In this document: positions 49,421 through 56,854 of the stretch, piece by piece
Numbering within the stretch: position 1 is the stretch's first letter
Layout: every line of letters starts with the position of its first letter
Source of the DNA: Nevskia sp964451925
GTDB lineage: Bacteria; Pseudomonadota; Gammaproteobacteria; Nevskiales; Nevskiaceae
Direction of reading: 5' to 3'
DNA: 64,000 nt
Assembly (NCBI GenBank): GCA_964451925.1
Contig: CAYVKA010000020.1
Span: 7,922-71,921 of the forward strand
Translations under genes and position numbers: made by a program
Notes under the pieces: model-generated
Told to the model about the DNA's origin: nothing
What the model saw: only the letters and a program-made list of their open reading frames with translations
The model's database searches: none

Positions 49421-49537
49421 TCAGCGGACCGCATGCTGTTCCAGCAGCGTGACCAGGGAGGCAATCTGCAAGGCAGAAGCTACCATCACGGCCATGCACT
49501 CCAATATTGACAGGTATCCCTTGCGTAACTGTTGCAT
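49421..49537 (-). CDS. Short hydrophobic peptide (38 residues) behind leader A
   Basis: An ORF of 38 codons that starts 26 bp after the T run of leader A, with GAGAGG about nine bases upstream of the ATG. The sequence begins MQQLRKGYLSILECM and continues with a hydrophobic helix (AVMVASALQIASLVTLL), so a single-pass membrane peptide is plausible. It is shorter than typical ORF cut-offs. The same start distance (26 bp) is seen for the gene behind leader C, which supports that this is a real gene. No homolog recognised. Confidence 0.5.
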   Translation of the reverse strand: MQQLRKGYLSILECMAVMVASALQIASLVTLLEQHAVR

Positions 49538-49562
49538 CGCTCAGCCTCTCGGTGCCCAGGCC

Positions 49563-49646
49563 AAAAAAAAGTCCACGTCATCGGCGATATTGCCGGTAAC
49601 GTGGACGTCGGTGTCCGCGGGATCAGGCGTCGTCGCCCGGCCCTGG
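49563..49646 (-). ncRNA. Leader A: sigma-54-driven ANTAR-type attenuator
   Basis: Predicted transcript of about 84 nt. First hairpin GGGC-[GACGAC]-GCCT lies within an outer AGGG/TCCC stem. Second hairpin GGAC-[ACCGAC]-GTCC (49603-49616) has A1 and G4 in the hexaloop. Its 3' arm opens the terminator stem GTCCACGT/ACGTGGAC (49571-49606), followed by eight or more U. The second hairpin and the terminator cannot coexist. The first hairpin's loop has G instead of A at position 1. Downstream is the 38-residue ORF. Confidence 0.75.
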
Positions 49647-49656
49647 CTTCAATATC

Positions 49657-49672
49657 CGCAAGCCCTATGCCA
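49657..49672 (-). promoter_or_regulatory. Sigma-54 promoter of leader A
   Basis: TGGCAT-AGGGC-TTGCG on the minus strand, exact -24/-12 spacing. Expected start about 49646, just before the first hairpin. Confidence 0.78.
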
Positions 49673-49732
49673 GCGGAATCCGTGACGTTGTCATGGCGCA
49701 TCCACGCCCCGTTGACAGGAATTGGTGCAAAT

Positions 49733-49781
49733 CCGGTGCTGCGCACCGGTATTAGGTAAATGAGGTGCCACATAAAGTGGC
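49733..49781. promoter_or_regulatory. Candidate enhancer sites between divergent sigma-54 promoters
   Basis: Two dyads, CCGGTGC-TGC-GCACCGG (49733-49749) and GCCAC-ATAAA-GTGGC (49767-49781). They lie about 60-110 bp upstream of promoter A and about 190-240 bp upstream of promoter B, suitable for an enhancer-binding activator. A related CACCCGGTG dyad occurs upstream of promoter D. The rest of the 49673-49972 gap shows nothing else I can support. Confidence 0.4.
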
Positions 49782-49972
49782 GCGCGACACGCGGTTGCAC
49801 TCTCTTGGATCGCGCGCCGCCGACGCGGCGACACTCCGGCCAGATAGGTGCGTGAGCCAGAACATGCCGCGGCGATCCGGCGTGCGCGCGCGAATGTTCC
49901 CGTTTCCCAATTGAGGTTGTACGGAAATTCCGACGGATGGATGCAGGGCGGCAGGATGGAATTTCCTGAACT

Positions 49973-49988
49973 TGGCACAGTGATTGCT
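49973..49988 (+). promoter_or_regulatory. Sigma-54 promoter of leader B
   Basis: TGGCAC-AGTGA-TTGCT, a full match to the -24/-12 consensus. Expected start near 49999. Confidence 0.85.
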
Positions 49989-49998
49989 AATTTGGTTT

Positions 49999-50119
49999 CA
50001 GTGCGTATTCAAGGCGCACAAGTTACGGGGTAGGTCGGGCAAAGGCGCCTGATTTTCCTGCGGACAGCGACGTCCACGTTTTCTGGCATTGCCGCCAGCG
50101 AACGTGGACGTTTTTTTTT
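49999..50119 (+). ncRNA. Leader B: sigma-54-driven ANTAR-type attenuator
   Basis: Predicted transcript of about 120 nt, the longest of the five. An extra hairpin GTGCG/CGCAC precedes. First ANTAR-type hairpin: stem 50030-50061 with hexaloop AAAGGC (50041-50046). Second: GGAC-[AGCGAC]-GTCC (50062-50075). Terminator GACGTCCACGTT/AACGTGGACGT with an inner CTGGC/GCCAG stem and nine U (50111-50119). The downstream gene starts 63 bp later and heads the DUF3034-globin-flavinylation operon. Confidence 0.82.
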
Positions 50120-50182
50120 GCCTCGCGAAAGTCGCGTCAGAAATTGCGGTCTTCGTTGCTTATATATTTAAGGAGCTCAGGA

Positions 50183-51226
50183 ATGAAAGGGTCACGAGGG
50201 AGAACAGCGCCGTTCAGGCGGTATGCGGCGGTGCTTGCGCTATTGGCGTCGTGTGCGGGCGGTAGCGCCCATGCCGGCTGGTTCGACTACAACGACGGCA
50301 AGGTCTTCTTGACCGAAGGCGTCAGCATGGTGGACGGCGCGGCCGGTGGCGGTGCGGTGCCGTGGGCCGTCATCGCCGGTAACGAAACGCGCGACGGCAT
50401 CAACGCCAACGTGCACTACACCTTCGCCAGCTTGCCCAACTACAGCCTGAATACGGCGGGCGTCGCAGTGGGCTTTTACGACCGCGTCGAGTTGTCGTAC
50501 GCTTATTCGGTCCTGCCCACCGGCAGCACTTTCGACACCGTGGGCTTGCTCAACAGCGTGCTTTCAGGCAGCAGCACGTCGAGCACCATCGGGGGCGTGG
50601 AGCCCTGGAACACCACCATCAAGATGACCATTTACGGCGCCAAGATCCGTTTGCTCGGCGAGGCCATCTACGACTCCGACACCTGGGAGCCGCAGGTCGC
50701 CATCGGTGGTTTCTACAAGATCAACGCCAACAAGGCCTTGCTGCAAACACTCGGCGCGGACAAGAACAAGGACTTCGAAGGGTACATCGCCCTGACCAAG
50801 ATCTTCTTCCCGATCAGCACCGCCATCGACATCACGGCGCGCTACACCAGCGCCAACGAAACCGGCCTCACCGGCTTCGGCAATATCGACAGCGGCAACC
50901 ATCGCAAGCTGCGCCTGGAAGGATCGCTGGCATACCTGCTGCAGAAGAACATCGCCATCGGTGGCGAGTTCCAGCAGCACGGCGACAATCTGGGTGGCCG
51001 CACCGTCAACTCCCTGAGCGGCGTCAATGGCCTGCTTGGCTCGCTGGGCTTCGGCGGTCTGGATACCACCCTGACGCAGCAGCATGAAAGCAACTGGATC
51101 GACCTGTTCGCCGCCTTCGCTCCGGCCAAAAACCTGTCGTTCACCGCGGCGGTACTCGACCTGGGTAACATCACCTTTACGCCGAACCAGTTCGGTTACT
51201 ACATCTCGATCGCGGCCAGTTTCTAG
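50183..51226 (+). CDS. DUF3034 family outer-membrane protein
   Basis: 347 residues from ATG 50183 (AAGGAG upstream); the upstream TTG extension is discarded. Signal peptide cleavage near GSAHA. The mature protein starts GWFDYNDGKVFLTEGVSMVDGA and is all beta, with alternating aromatic strands ending in YYISIAASF, a typical barrel C-terminus. It fits DUF3034, a family of unknown function. First gene behind leader B. A lipoprotein globin and an FMN-binding/PepSY/ApbE set follow in the same direction, so the barrel may be the outer-membrane part of the same system. Confidence 0.82.
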   Translation: MKGSRGRTAPFRRYAAVLALLASCAGGSAHAGWFDYNDGKVFLTEGVSMVDGAAGGGAVPWAVIAGNETRDGINANVHYTFASLPNYSLNTAGVAVGFYDRVELSYAYSVLPTGSTFDTVGLLNSVLSGSSTSSTIGGVEPWNTTIKMTIYGAKIRLLGEAIYDSDTWEPQVAIGGFYKINANKALLQTLGADKNKDFEGYIALTKIFFPISTAIDITARYTSANETGLTGFGNIDSGNHRKLRLEGSLAYLLQKNIAIGGEFQQHGDNLGGRTVNSLSGVNGLLGSLGFGGLDTTLTQQHESNWIDLFAAFAPAKNLSFTAAVLDLGNITFTPNQFGYYISIAASF

Positions 51227-51274
51227 GGCCGGGGTGCAGGCTGTAGCGATAGCGTTCAGATCTAGGAGACTTTC

Positions 51275-51769
51275 ATGAAGACGATACAAAACCTCAAGCT
51301 GCTGCTGCTGGCCGGGGCGCTCGGCGCCGCCGCCATCGCGGCAGGCTGCGCCAGCGGCGATCCGGTTGCGAACCGGACAACCGGAAAAACCCCCGCCGTG
51401 ATCGGCATTCCGGGCGACTCGCTGGAGAAGTTCGGCGGCCAGGCGGGCATCGATGTATGGGTGGATGACCTGTTCTACTACATCCTCGCGGACAACCGCA
51501 TCAACCAGATCTTCAACACCCACGGCCACGTTCAGCGCCAGATGGCTTTGAACAAGGAGTTGGAGAACATGGTGCTCGGCGGTCCGGCGCAATATTCCGG
51601 AGCGAGCATGAGCGCCGCGCACGCCGAGCTGGGCCTCACGCTGACGCAGTTCAACGCGGTGGTGGAGGATGCCTACCTCGCCTGCGATGCGGCGCGCACG
51701 CCGTACCACGTGTGCAACCAGCTGATCGCTGCTCTGGCACCGTTCGAGCGCGTCATCGTGACGAAGTAG
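51275..51769 (+). CDS. Truncated-globin lipoprotein
   Basis: 164 residues. Lipobox IAAG-C25, then a group-1-like truncated globin domain (about 48-164). The B10 region DLFYYILADNR carries Tyr, and the expected proximal His is H116 in MSAAHAELG; GGPAQYSG is a family signature. An exported, lipid-anchored truncated globin is unusual, as most are cytoplasmic. Likely ligands are O2 or NO, inferred from family. It follows the DUF3034 gene by 48 bp and precedes a hairpin and the flavin genes. Confidence 0.82.
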   Translation: MKTIQNLKLLLLAGALGAAAIAAGCASGDPVANRTTGKTPAVIGIPGDSLEKFGGQAGIDVWVDDLFYYILADNRINQIFNTHGHVQRQMALNKELENMVLGGPAQYSGASMSAAHAELGLTLTQFNAVVEDAYLACDAARTPYHVCNQLIAALAPFERVIVTK

Positions 51770-51801
51770 AAAGGCCGTCAGTCAGTTCAGTACTGTGAGC
51801 G

Positions 51802-51831
51802 AAACCCATTGGGCTTGTGCCCGATGGGTTT
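51802..51831 (+). terminator. Hairpin between globin and FMN-binding genes
   Basis: AAACCCAT, T, GGGC, loop, GCCC, G, ATGGGTTT. Only three T follow, so termination would be partial. It may reduce downstream expression within the operon. Confidence 0.55.
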
Positions 51832-51854
51832 CCATCAATCCGGAGATCTATTTA

Positions 51855-52394
51855 GTGCAACACCCGTTCAAGCGCACCTCGCTCGCCGTCCCGGCGCTAC
51901 TCTTTGGTCTTGGCGTCGGCGGCAGGGCATATGCGATCGACGACATCTACGAAACACAGGATGCGTTCCTGGCCGAGACATTCGGCGCCGCCGTGCCGGC
52001 GCCGCGGTTTCTCGACCTGGACGGCACGGCGCAGTCCCAGATCAATGCTGCGCTGGGCCACAACTACCAGCAGGCGCGCCTGCGCTACTGGAAAGGCAAC
52101 GGCAAAACCGCCTGGGTGATCGAGGACAAGGGCAAAGAGGGCTATCAGCTGACCACCGCCGCCTTCGCAGTGAAGGGCGGCGCCATCGACATCGCGCGTG
52201 TACTGATCTATCGCGAATCGCATGGCGAGGAAGTGGCACAAGCCGCGTTTCTCAACAAGTTCACCGGCGCGCACGCCGTGGGCGGCAAGCTCGATCGCAG
52301 CATCGACAGCATTTCCGGCGCCACTCTGTCGGTGCTGATGATGCAGCGCATGGCAGCCGCAGCCATCGCGCTGGATGCGCTGACCCCACCTTAG
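51855..52394 (+). CDS. FMN-binding domain protein (covalently flavinylated)
   Basis: 179 residues from GTG 51855; a more upstream in-frame GTG (51795) would place the hairpin inside the gene and adds no export signal. Signal peptide ends near GRAYA. The FMN-binding domain (NqrC/RnfG/Fer-type) has the flavinylation motif DSISGAT, with Thr157 as the expected FMN attachment site. The ApbE transferase that makes this bond is encoded two genes downstream. Works outside the cytoplasmic membrane as a one-electron carrier, by family knowledge. Confidence 0.85.
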   Translation: MQHPFKRTSLAVPALLFGLGVGGRAYAIDDIYETQDAFLAETFGAAVPAPRFLDLDGTAQSQINAALGHNYQQARLRYWKGNGKTAWVIEDKGKEGYQLTTAAFAVKGGAIDIARVLIYRESHGEEVAQAAFLNKFTGAHAVGGKLDRSIDSISGATLSVLMMQRMAAAAIALDALTPP

Positions 52395-52410
52395 GTTCCC
52401 GCTAGTGACC

Positions 52411-53340
52411 ATGTCAGAACCGCCTCCGAAGCGGAGTATCACCGCAACCCTGCGCCCCTGGCGTTCGCGCGCGGTGATCAACACCACACGCGGGCAGGCG
52501 CCACAGCCAAAGCGCAATTTCACCGCCACGCTGCGCGAGTGGCACAAGCGCACGGGGCTGTTCGCGTTCCTGTTTCTCGGCTGGCTGGGCCTGAGCGGTA
52601 TCCTGCTCAACGAGGCCTCGGACCTGAATCTCAACAGCGTGCGTATCGACTGGCCGTGGTTGATGTCGATTTATGGCCTGCATGCCGACCCGCCGCTGTC
52701 GGCGCTCGGCGCCGGCGGCCACTGGCTGGCCGTCGCCGGGGACAATACGGTGCTCGACGGCAAGCCGCTGGGCCAGCCGATCGATGCGCCGCTGGGGTTT
52801 GACGCGGCGCCGGAACCGGGCGAGCCGGCTAAGCAGATGCTCTACGTCGCCCGCGCCGATAGCCTGGTATTGCTCAAACCTGACGGTTCGCGTGTCGACG
52901 AGTTGCGCATGCCGCCGTTGCCGATCGCCGCCATCCGCCGGCTCGGCGTGATCGACGGCCACGCCGGCAGCATCGCCATACAGGGCGGCGACACCGCCTA
53001 CCAGAGCGACGACGAGGGAGAGACCTGGAAGCCGGTGGCGGCCACCGCGGTCCGCTGGTCGGTCATGCAGCAGCTGCCGCGCGAACAGCGCGCCCTGCTA
53101 TTGCCGTTCTCGCGCCCCAGCGTGTCGGTGCAGCAGTTGCTGGTGGATGCGCACAGCGGCCGCCTGTTCGGCCGCTTCGGCACTTTTTTTGTCGACGCCG
53201 TCGGACTCGCCGCGCTGGTGCTGGGCTGCAGCGGTATCTGGATGATGTGGCGCACCAGCAGTGCGCGGCGCAAGCAGGCCGGACGCATCGCCGCCCCCCC
53301 GGTCGCGGCAACGCGCAAGTCCGGCAGCGGCACCCCGTAA
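52411..53340 (+). CDS. PepSY-associated transmembrane protein
   Basis: 309 residues from ATG 52411. One TM helix after the HKRTGLFAFLFLGWLGLSGILL segment (about 45-68) and another near the C-terminus (DAVGLAALVLGCSGIWMMW), flanking a periplasmic domain of about 190 residues, as in PepSY_TM proteins. The N-terminus contains a repeated ITATLRPW/FTATLREW. In flavin-based electron transfer loci such proteins move electrons from the membrane to FMN-binding proteins. The stop TAA is immediately followed by the apbE ATG. Confidence 0.78.
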   Translation: MSEPPPKRSITATLRPWRSRAVINTTRGQAPQPKRNFTATLREWHKRTGLFAFLFLGWLGLSGILLNEASDLNLNSVRIDWPWLMSIYGLHADPPLSALGAGGHWLAVAGDNTVLDGKPLGQPIDAPLGFDAAPEPGEPAKQMLYVARADSLVLLKPDGSRVDELRMPPLPIAAIRRLGVIDGHAGSIAIQGGDTAYQSDDEGETWKPVAATAVRWSVMQQLPREQRALLLPFSRPSVSVQQLLVDAHSGRLFGRFGTFFVDAVGLAALVLGCSGIWMMWRTSSARRKQAGRIAAPPVAATRKSGSGTP

Positions 53341-54339
53341 ATGCCGCTCACCGAGCAGCAGGCGCCCTTGCTGGTGGAGCGCCATTTTCTGGCCATGGGC
53401 ACGGCGATTCTGATTGCCGTCGATGCCGGCGACGCCAGCCGCTGCGCGGCCGCGGAGCGGGCCATCGCTGAAGTATGCAAGCTGCTGTTCGAATTCGGCC
53501 GCGAGGGCTGGGCCTGGGGCAGCGGCGCACTGGCCCGCTTCAATCGCGACCTGGAGGCCGGCAATGCGGCGCGCGTGCCCGAGTTGCTGCGGCCTCTATT
53601 CGCACAGGCCTGGAGCATCCGGCAGGCCAGCGGCGGCCTGTTTGAGCCGCGCATCGGCGCCCTGGTGCGGTTATGGGGGTTCGACGACCCGAACCACATA
53701 CGCAGCGCCCCGCCGCCGCAGCAGCAAATTGCCGCATCGCTCTCCGCCGTGTATGTCGCGCCTCCCTACGACGGAGGGGAGGTCCATGCCGCCGCACCGG
53801 GCGTCATGTGGGATCTGGGCGGCATCGGCAAGGGTTATATCGTCGATATCGCGCTGGACTGGCTGCGTCAGTGCGGCTTTACCGATGCGATCATCAATGC
53901 AGGGGGCAATGTGGCCACACGCGGGCGGCGCGGCGACCGCCCCTGGCATGTGGGCATCCGCGATCCGCGCGCCGCGACCGAGTTGCCGCGTTTGCTGGCC
54001 TCGCTGGACGTGGGCGACGAATCGGTCATCACCCACGGTGACGACCAGCGTTATTTCGAGCACCAGGGCCGGCGCTACGCCCACATCCTGCACCCGCACA
54101 GCGGCGAGCCGGCGCGCGGCCTGCGCTCGCTGACGGTTGTGCACCGCGATGGCACGCTGGCTGACGGCGGCGGTGCGGCGCTGTTCGTCGCCGGCCCGAG
54201 AGGTTGGCCGCAACTGGCCCGGAAACTGGGCATCGGGCAGGTGTTGGCGGTGGACGAAGACGGCGTGGTCTCGGCTACCGCGCGGCTGGCCGCACGCCTG
54301 CGGCCGGTGTCCGGTACGCAGGTCACCATCGTGCAGTGA
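53341..54339 (+). CDS. apbE: FAD:protein FMN transferase
   Basis: 332 residues. ApbE family blocks: FLAMGTAILIAV (start of domain), GLFEPRIGALVRLWGFD, the Mg/FAD-site segment DLGGIGKGYIVDIALDWL (about residues 155-172), NAGGNVATRGRRGDRPW and the late HPHSGEPARGL. No signal peptide or lipobox is visible, unlike many ApbE proteins, so its location is unclear. It attaches FMN to a Ser/Thr of the SGAT motif in the FMN-binding protein encoded 950 bp upstream. Zero-gap junction with the PepSY gene. Confidence 0.92.
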   Translation: MPLTEQQAPLLVERHFLAMGTAILIAVDAGDASRCAAAERAIAEVCKLLFEFGREGWAWGSGALARFNRDLEAGNAARVPELLRPLFAQAWSIRQASGGLFEPRIGALVRLWGFDDPNHIRSAPPPQQQIAASLSAVYVAPPYDGGEVHAAAPGVMWDLGGIGKGYIVDIALDWLRQCGFTDAIINAGGNVATRGRRGDRPWHVGIRDPRAATELPRLLASLDVGDESVITHGDDQRYFEHQGRRYAHILHPHSGEPARGLRSLTVVHRDGTLADGGGAALFVAGPRGWPQLARKLGIGQVLAVDEDGVVSATARLAARLRPVSGTQVTIVQ

Positions 54340-54403
54340 GGCCTGTCGGGCCGCGAACCTCTCGCCGCCGGCGTCGTGCCCAGGGCGCTCAATGTTCCAA
54401 TCC

Positions 54404-54419
54404 TGGCATGGCATATGCT
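54404..54419 (+). promoter_or_regulatory. Sigma-54-like promoter before the TpsB-like gene
   Basis: TGGCAT-GGCAT-ATGCT: correct spacing with one mismatch in the -12 element. Start expected near 54430, 17 bp before the ATG. No ANTAR-type hairpins lie between. Confidence 0.55.
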
Positions 54420-54446
54420 CGTTTTGCTGAAAATCAGGGAATTCGC

Positions 54447-56078
54447 ATGGCCGTCGCTTTGCCTCCGCCAATCGATCCGCAAGAGGGATCCGCTGTCGAA
54501 TTGCGCGCGCAATCGCAGGCGCAGCAGGAAGTGCGCATCGAATATCGGAAAGGCGTACTGATCCACGTGTTCGGCGGCCCGCCGCTGGACCCGGACCATC
54601 TGCGCAAGGCGGTGATCGCGGCGGCCAGCCTTTCCGATGCGCTGCGCACGGTGGGCTACATCTACTACGTTTCGGGCTATCCAGCCGCGCTGCTCAGCTA
54701 CGCCGAGACCGGGCAGTACCTGGTCGACATCTACGTGCGGGTCGTGCCCGGCCGCGTCCGGGACGTCACCGGCGCCCCCGAGCTGCAGGCGTTCTTTGCC
54801 GATCTCAAGGGCGCCAAAGGGCCGCTGACCAGTTCCAGGCTTGAAGCCGATCGCGCGCTCGCCGACGGCTTTGCGCAACGGGCAGGGGTGCAGTATCAGC
54901 CCAGGTTCGTGCCGGCCGGAGGCGACGCAGTGACGCTCGATCTGGGCGAGGCCAAGCCGGATCAGTCCCAGCCGCACGTGCTCGGTACCTTCGGCAATTA
55001 CGGCAACCGCTACGCCGGGCCGTACCTGGCCACGGCCAGCATCAGGGACTCGTTCTCCAGCGGAGATGAGATCACGCTGGCGGGCGGCGCCAGCGCACGC
55101 TTCCTGGGGCTCGGCGGCGCCCATTCAGAGCCCTACCATGAGGGCGATGCGGGCTGGTCCAGGGTCACTCCCTACGGCGTGTTCGCGCTGCAGGGGCGCT
55201 ATGCCGATTTCAGCCAGACCGTGCAGGGCTATCGCTTCAACGGCAAGCTCAGTAGCGGTAGCGCCAGCTGGCTATACCCGCTGTATTCGGATTTCCAGCA
55301 GCGCCTCAACCTGCAGGCCAAATTCGAGCGTGACCACGAATCCCTCGATGCGCCAGCCGTCACGGCCAACTGCAATCTCCTCGGTGGTCTGCTCAGCCTG
55401 CTGGGGTTGAGCAGCTGCCCGGTTACGGTCAGCAGCGGCGGTGAAGCGCTGTCAGAACTGTACAATTCAGCTGAACTCGGCTTGAACTATATCGGCCGCG
55501 TGCAACATGGCGAGCAGCAGGCGGAATTGCAGGCGGGCCTGATCCTGCGCAAGGGCCTGGGGCCGCACCAGACCACCGGCACCGCGGCCAGCCTTGATTA
55601 TTTCTTGTGGCAGCCGTCCTTCAGCGTGCGCTATACCGTGACGCCGCACTGGGCCGCACTGGCCGATGGCAGCTTCCAATTCGCCAACAGCATCCTGCCG
55701 CAACAGCAGATGTTCGTGATCGGTGGGCCGGCGAGTGCGCACGCCTATGAAGCCGGAGCCGGTGTCGGCGATCATGGCGAGAATCTGCGCCTCGGCGTCG
55801 AGTGGAGGGGCTACGATGATTCCTGGACGGAGCGCTATGGCCTGCGGCCGCGTGGCTTTGTCGAATACGGGGCCTCTGCGCTGGCGCATCGCGTCGTCGG
55901 TGATCCGAACGGCAGGGTGACCATCGCGGATGTCGGCACCGCGGTGGACATGCGCTTCACCTCCTGGCTGGGCGGCAGCCTGTCGCTGGCGCAATCCATC
56001 TACAGCCATGGCGGCGACAGCAGCCCCAATGGCCTGGCCAGGAAGTACGTGTTCTTCCAGCTGGCGGCCAAGTATTGA
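54447..56078 (+). CDS. ShlB/FhaC-like two-partner secretion barrel (TpsB)
   Basis: 543 residues from ATG 54447, which has GGGA upstream. The N-terminal 190 residues resemble POTRA domains. The remaining 350 are beta strands of a TpsB/FhaC-type barrel, with a late GVEWRGYDDSWTERYGLRPRGFVEYG segment and terminal FFQLAAKY strand. No signal peptide is seen at this start or in the upstream part of the frame, which is odd for an outer-membrane protein. No TpsA exoprotein gene lies nearby. It follows apbE by 107 bp and has its own sigma-54-like promoter. Confidence 0.75.
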   Translation: MAVALPPPIDPQEGSAVELRAQSQAQQEVRIEYRKGVLIHVFGGPPLDPDHLRKAVIAAASLSDALRTVGYIYYVSGYPAALLSYAETGQYLVDIYVRVVPGRVRDVTGAPELQAFFADLKGAKGPLTSSRLEADRALADGFAQRAGVQYQPRFVPAGGDAVTLDLGEAKPDQSQPHVLGTFGNYGNRYAGPYLATASIRDSFSSGDEITLAGGASARFLGLGGAHSEPYHEGDAGWSRVTPYGVFALQGRYADFSQTVQGYRFNGKLSSGSASWLYPLYSDFQQRLNLQAKFERDHESLDAPAVTANCNLLGGLLSLLGLSSCPVTVSSGGEALSELYNSAELGLNYIGRVQHGEQQAELQAGLILRKGLGPHQTTGTAASLDYFLWQPSFSVRYTVTPHWAALADGSFQFANSILPQQQMFVIGGPASAHAYEAGAGVGDHGENLRLGVEWRGYDDSWTERYGLRPRGFVEYGASALAHRVVGDPNGRVTIADVGTAVDMRFTSWLGGSLSLAQSIYSHGGDSSPNGLARKYVFFQLAAKY

Positions 56079-56267
56079 ACTCCGCCGTACCCTGATCTGC
56101 CGCGGCTTGGCGCGGCCGCGCCATGCTGAGCCGGTTGCCGTCGTGAAACCATCAAGTCAACCGTCCGCGAGGTTCACTGCACAGCGCGGTTCCCACGCAA
56201 GCCGCATCCGCAACTGCTGCTTGCGCGGAAACCGGGCTGTACTTCTGCTGTTGCAGCGACGCAGGAC

Positions 56268-56612
56268 TTAAAGACCGCTCAACACCGGCGTCAGCTTGAC
56301 CACTGTCGGCAGGGCCACGTTGAGCACTTCCGGTACCACGGTGCCCACCGGAAGGTGCAGGTCCGACAGGACCGGCGCCAGGTCCACCACCAGCGGCAGC
56401 GCCACATTGAGAACGGTCGGCACCAGGGAGCCCACCGGCAGGTGGAGTTCGGTGAGTGTCGGTGTCAGCTTGACCACCACCGGCAGGGCCACGTTGAGCA
56501 CGGTCGGCACCAAGCCTCCGACATTCAGGTTCAAAGGGGCCGGTGCGGCCAGGGCCAGGTGGGGAGCGCCGAGCAGGCCCGCCGCGGCGAGCAGTGTTGC
56601 AACCTTCTTCAT
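56268..56612 (-). CDS. Secreted 29-residue-repeat protein
   Basis: 114 residues from ATG 56612 (CGGAG upstream). Signal peptide MKKVATLLAAAGLL... with cleavage near LALAA (residue 23). The mature part is three copies of a 29-residue unit, roughly LVPTVLNVALPVV.KLTPTL.ELHLPVGS. The hydrophobic, Pro-punctuated pattern suggests stacked beta units. It is homologous to the partial gene at the left window edge. It starts 26 bp after the T run of leader C, so read-through there would control it. No known family recognised. Confidence 0.8.
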   Translation of the reverse strand: MKKVATLLAAAGLLGAPHLALAAPAPLNLNVGGLVPTVLNVALPVVVKLTPTLTELHLPVGSLVPTVLNVALPLVVDLAPVLSDLHLPVGTVVPEVLNVALPTVVKLTPVLSGL

Positions 56613-56637
56613 GACAATCGTTCTCCGTGGGATGCGC

Positions 56638-56723
56638 AAAAAAAAATCCACGTCACCGGCTGTGCCGGTGACGTGGACGTCGATGTCCGGAGGGACCAAG
56701 CGCCGTTGTCCAATCCCCCCATG
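56638..56723 (-). ncRNA. Leader C: sigma-54-driven ANTAR-type attenuator (atypical first hairpin)
   Basis: Predicted transcript of about 86 nt. Second hairpin GGAC-[ATCGAC]-GTCC (56675-56688). Terminator is a perfect 14-bp stem TCCACGTCACCGGC/GCCGGTGACGTGGA with 3-nt loop and nine U. The first hairpin is non-canonical: GGAC/GTCC closes an 11-nt loop starting AACGGC, not a hexaloop. Downstream gene: the 29-residue-repeat protein. Confidence 0.72.
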
Positions 56724-56733
56724 CAGGAATAGC

Positions 56734-56749
56734 AGCAAACGCTATGCCA
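56734..56749 (-). promoter_or_regulatory. Sigma-54 promoter of leader C
   Basis: TGGCAT-AGCGT-TTGCT on the minus strand, exact spacing. Start expected near 56723. Confidence 0.82.
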
Positions 56750-56781
56750 ATTTGCGCGCGGGGTTGCCGGGAATCCGGCGC

Positions 56782-56815
56782 AAAAAAAAGCCCCGTCGGC
56801 GCTGGCCGGCGGGGC
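56782..56815 (-). terminator. Intrinsic terminator of the OmpA-cupredoxin gene
   Basis: Minus strand GCCCCG/CGGGGC stem with an inner GCCG/CGGC stem, followed by eight T. It lies 40 bp after the stop codon at 56855. Confidence 0.82.
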
Positions 56816-56854
56816 TGAAGGAGCCGGTGCTAGCGGCCCCACCTTCCCATTGGG

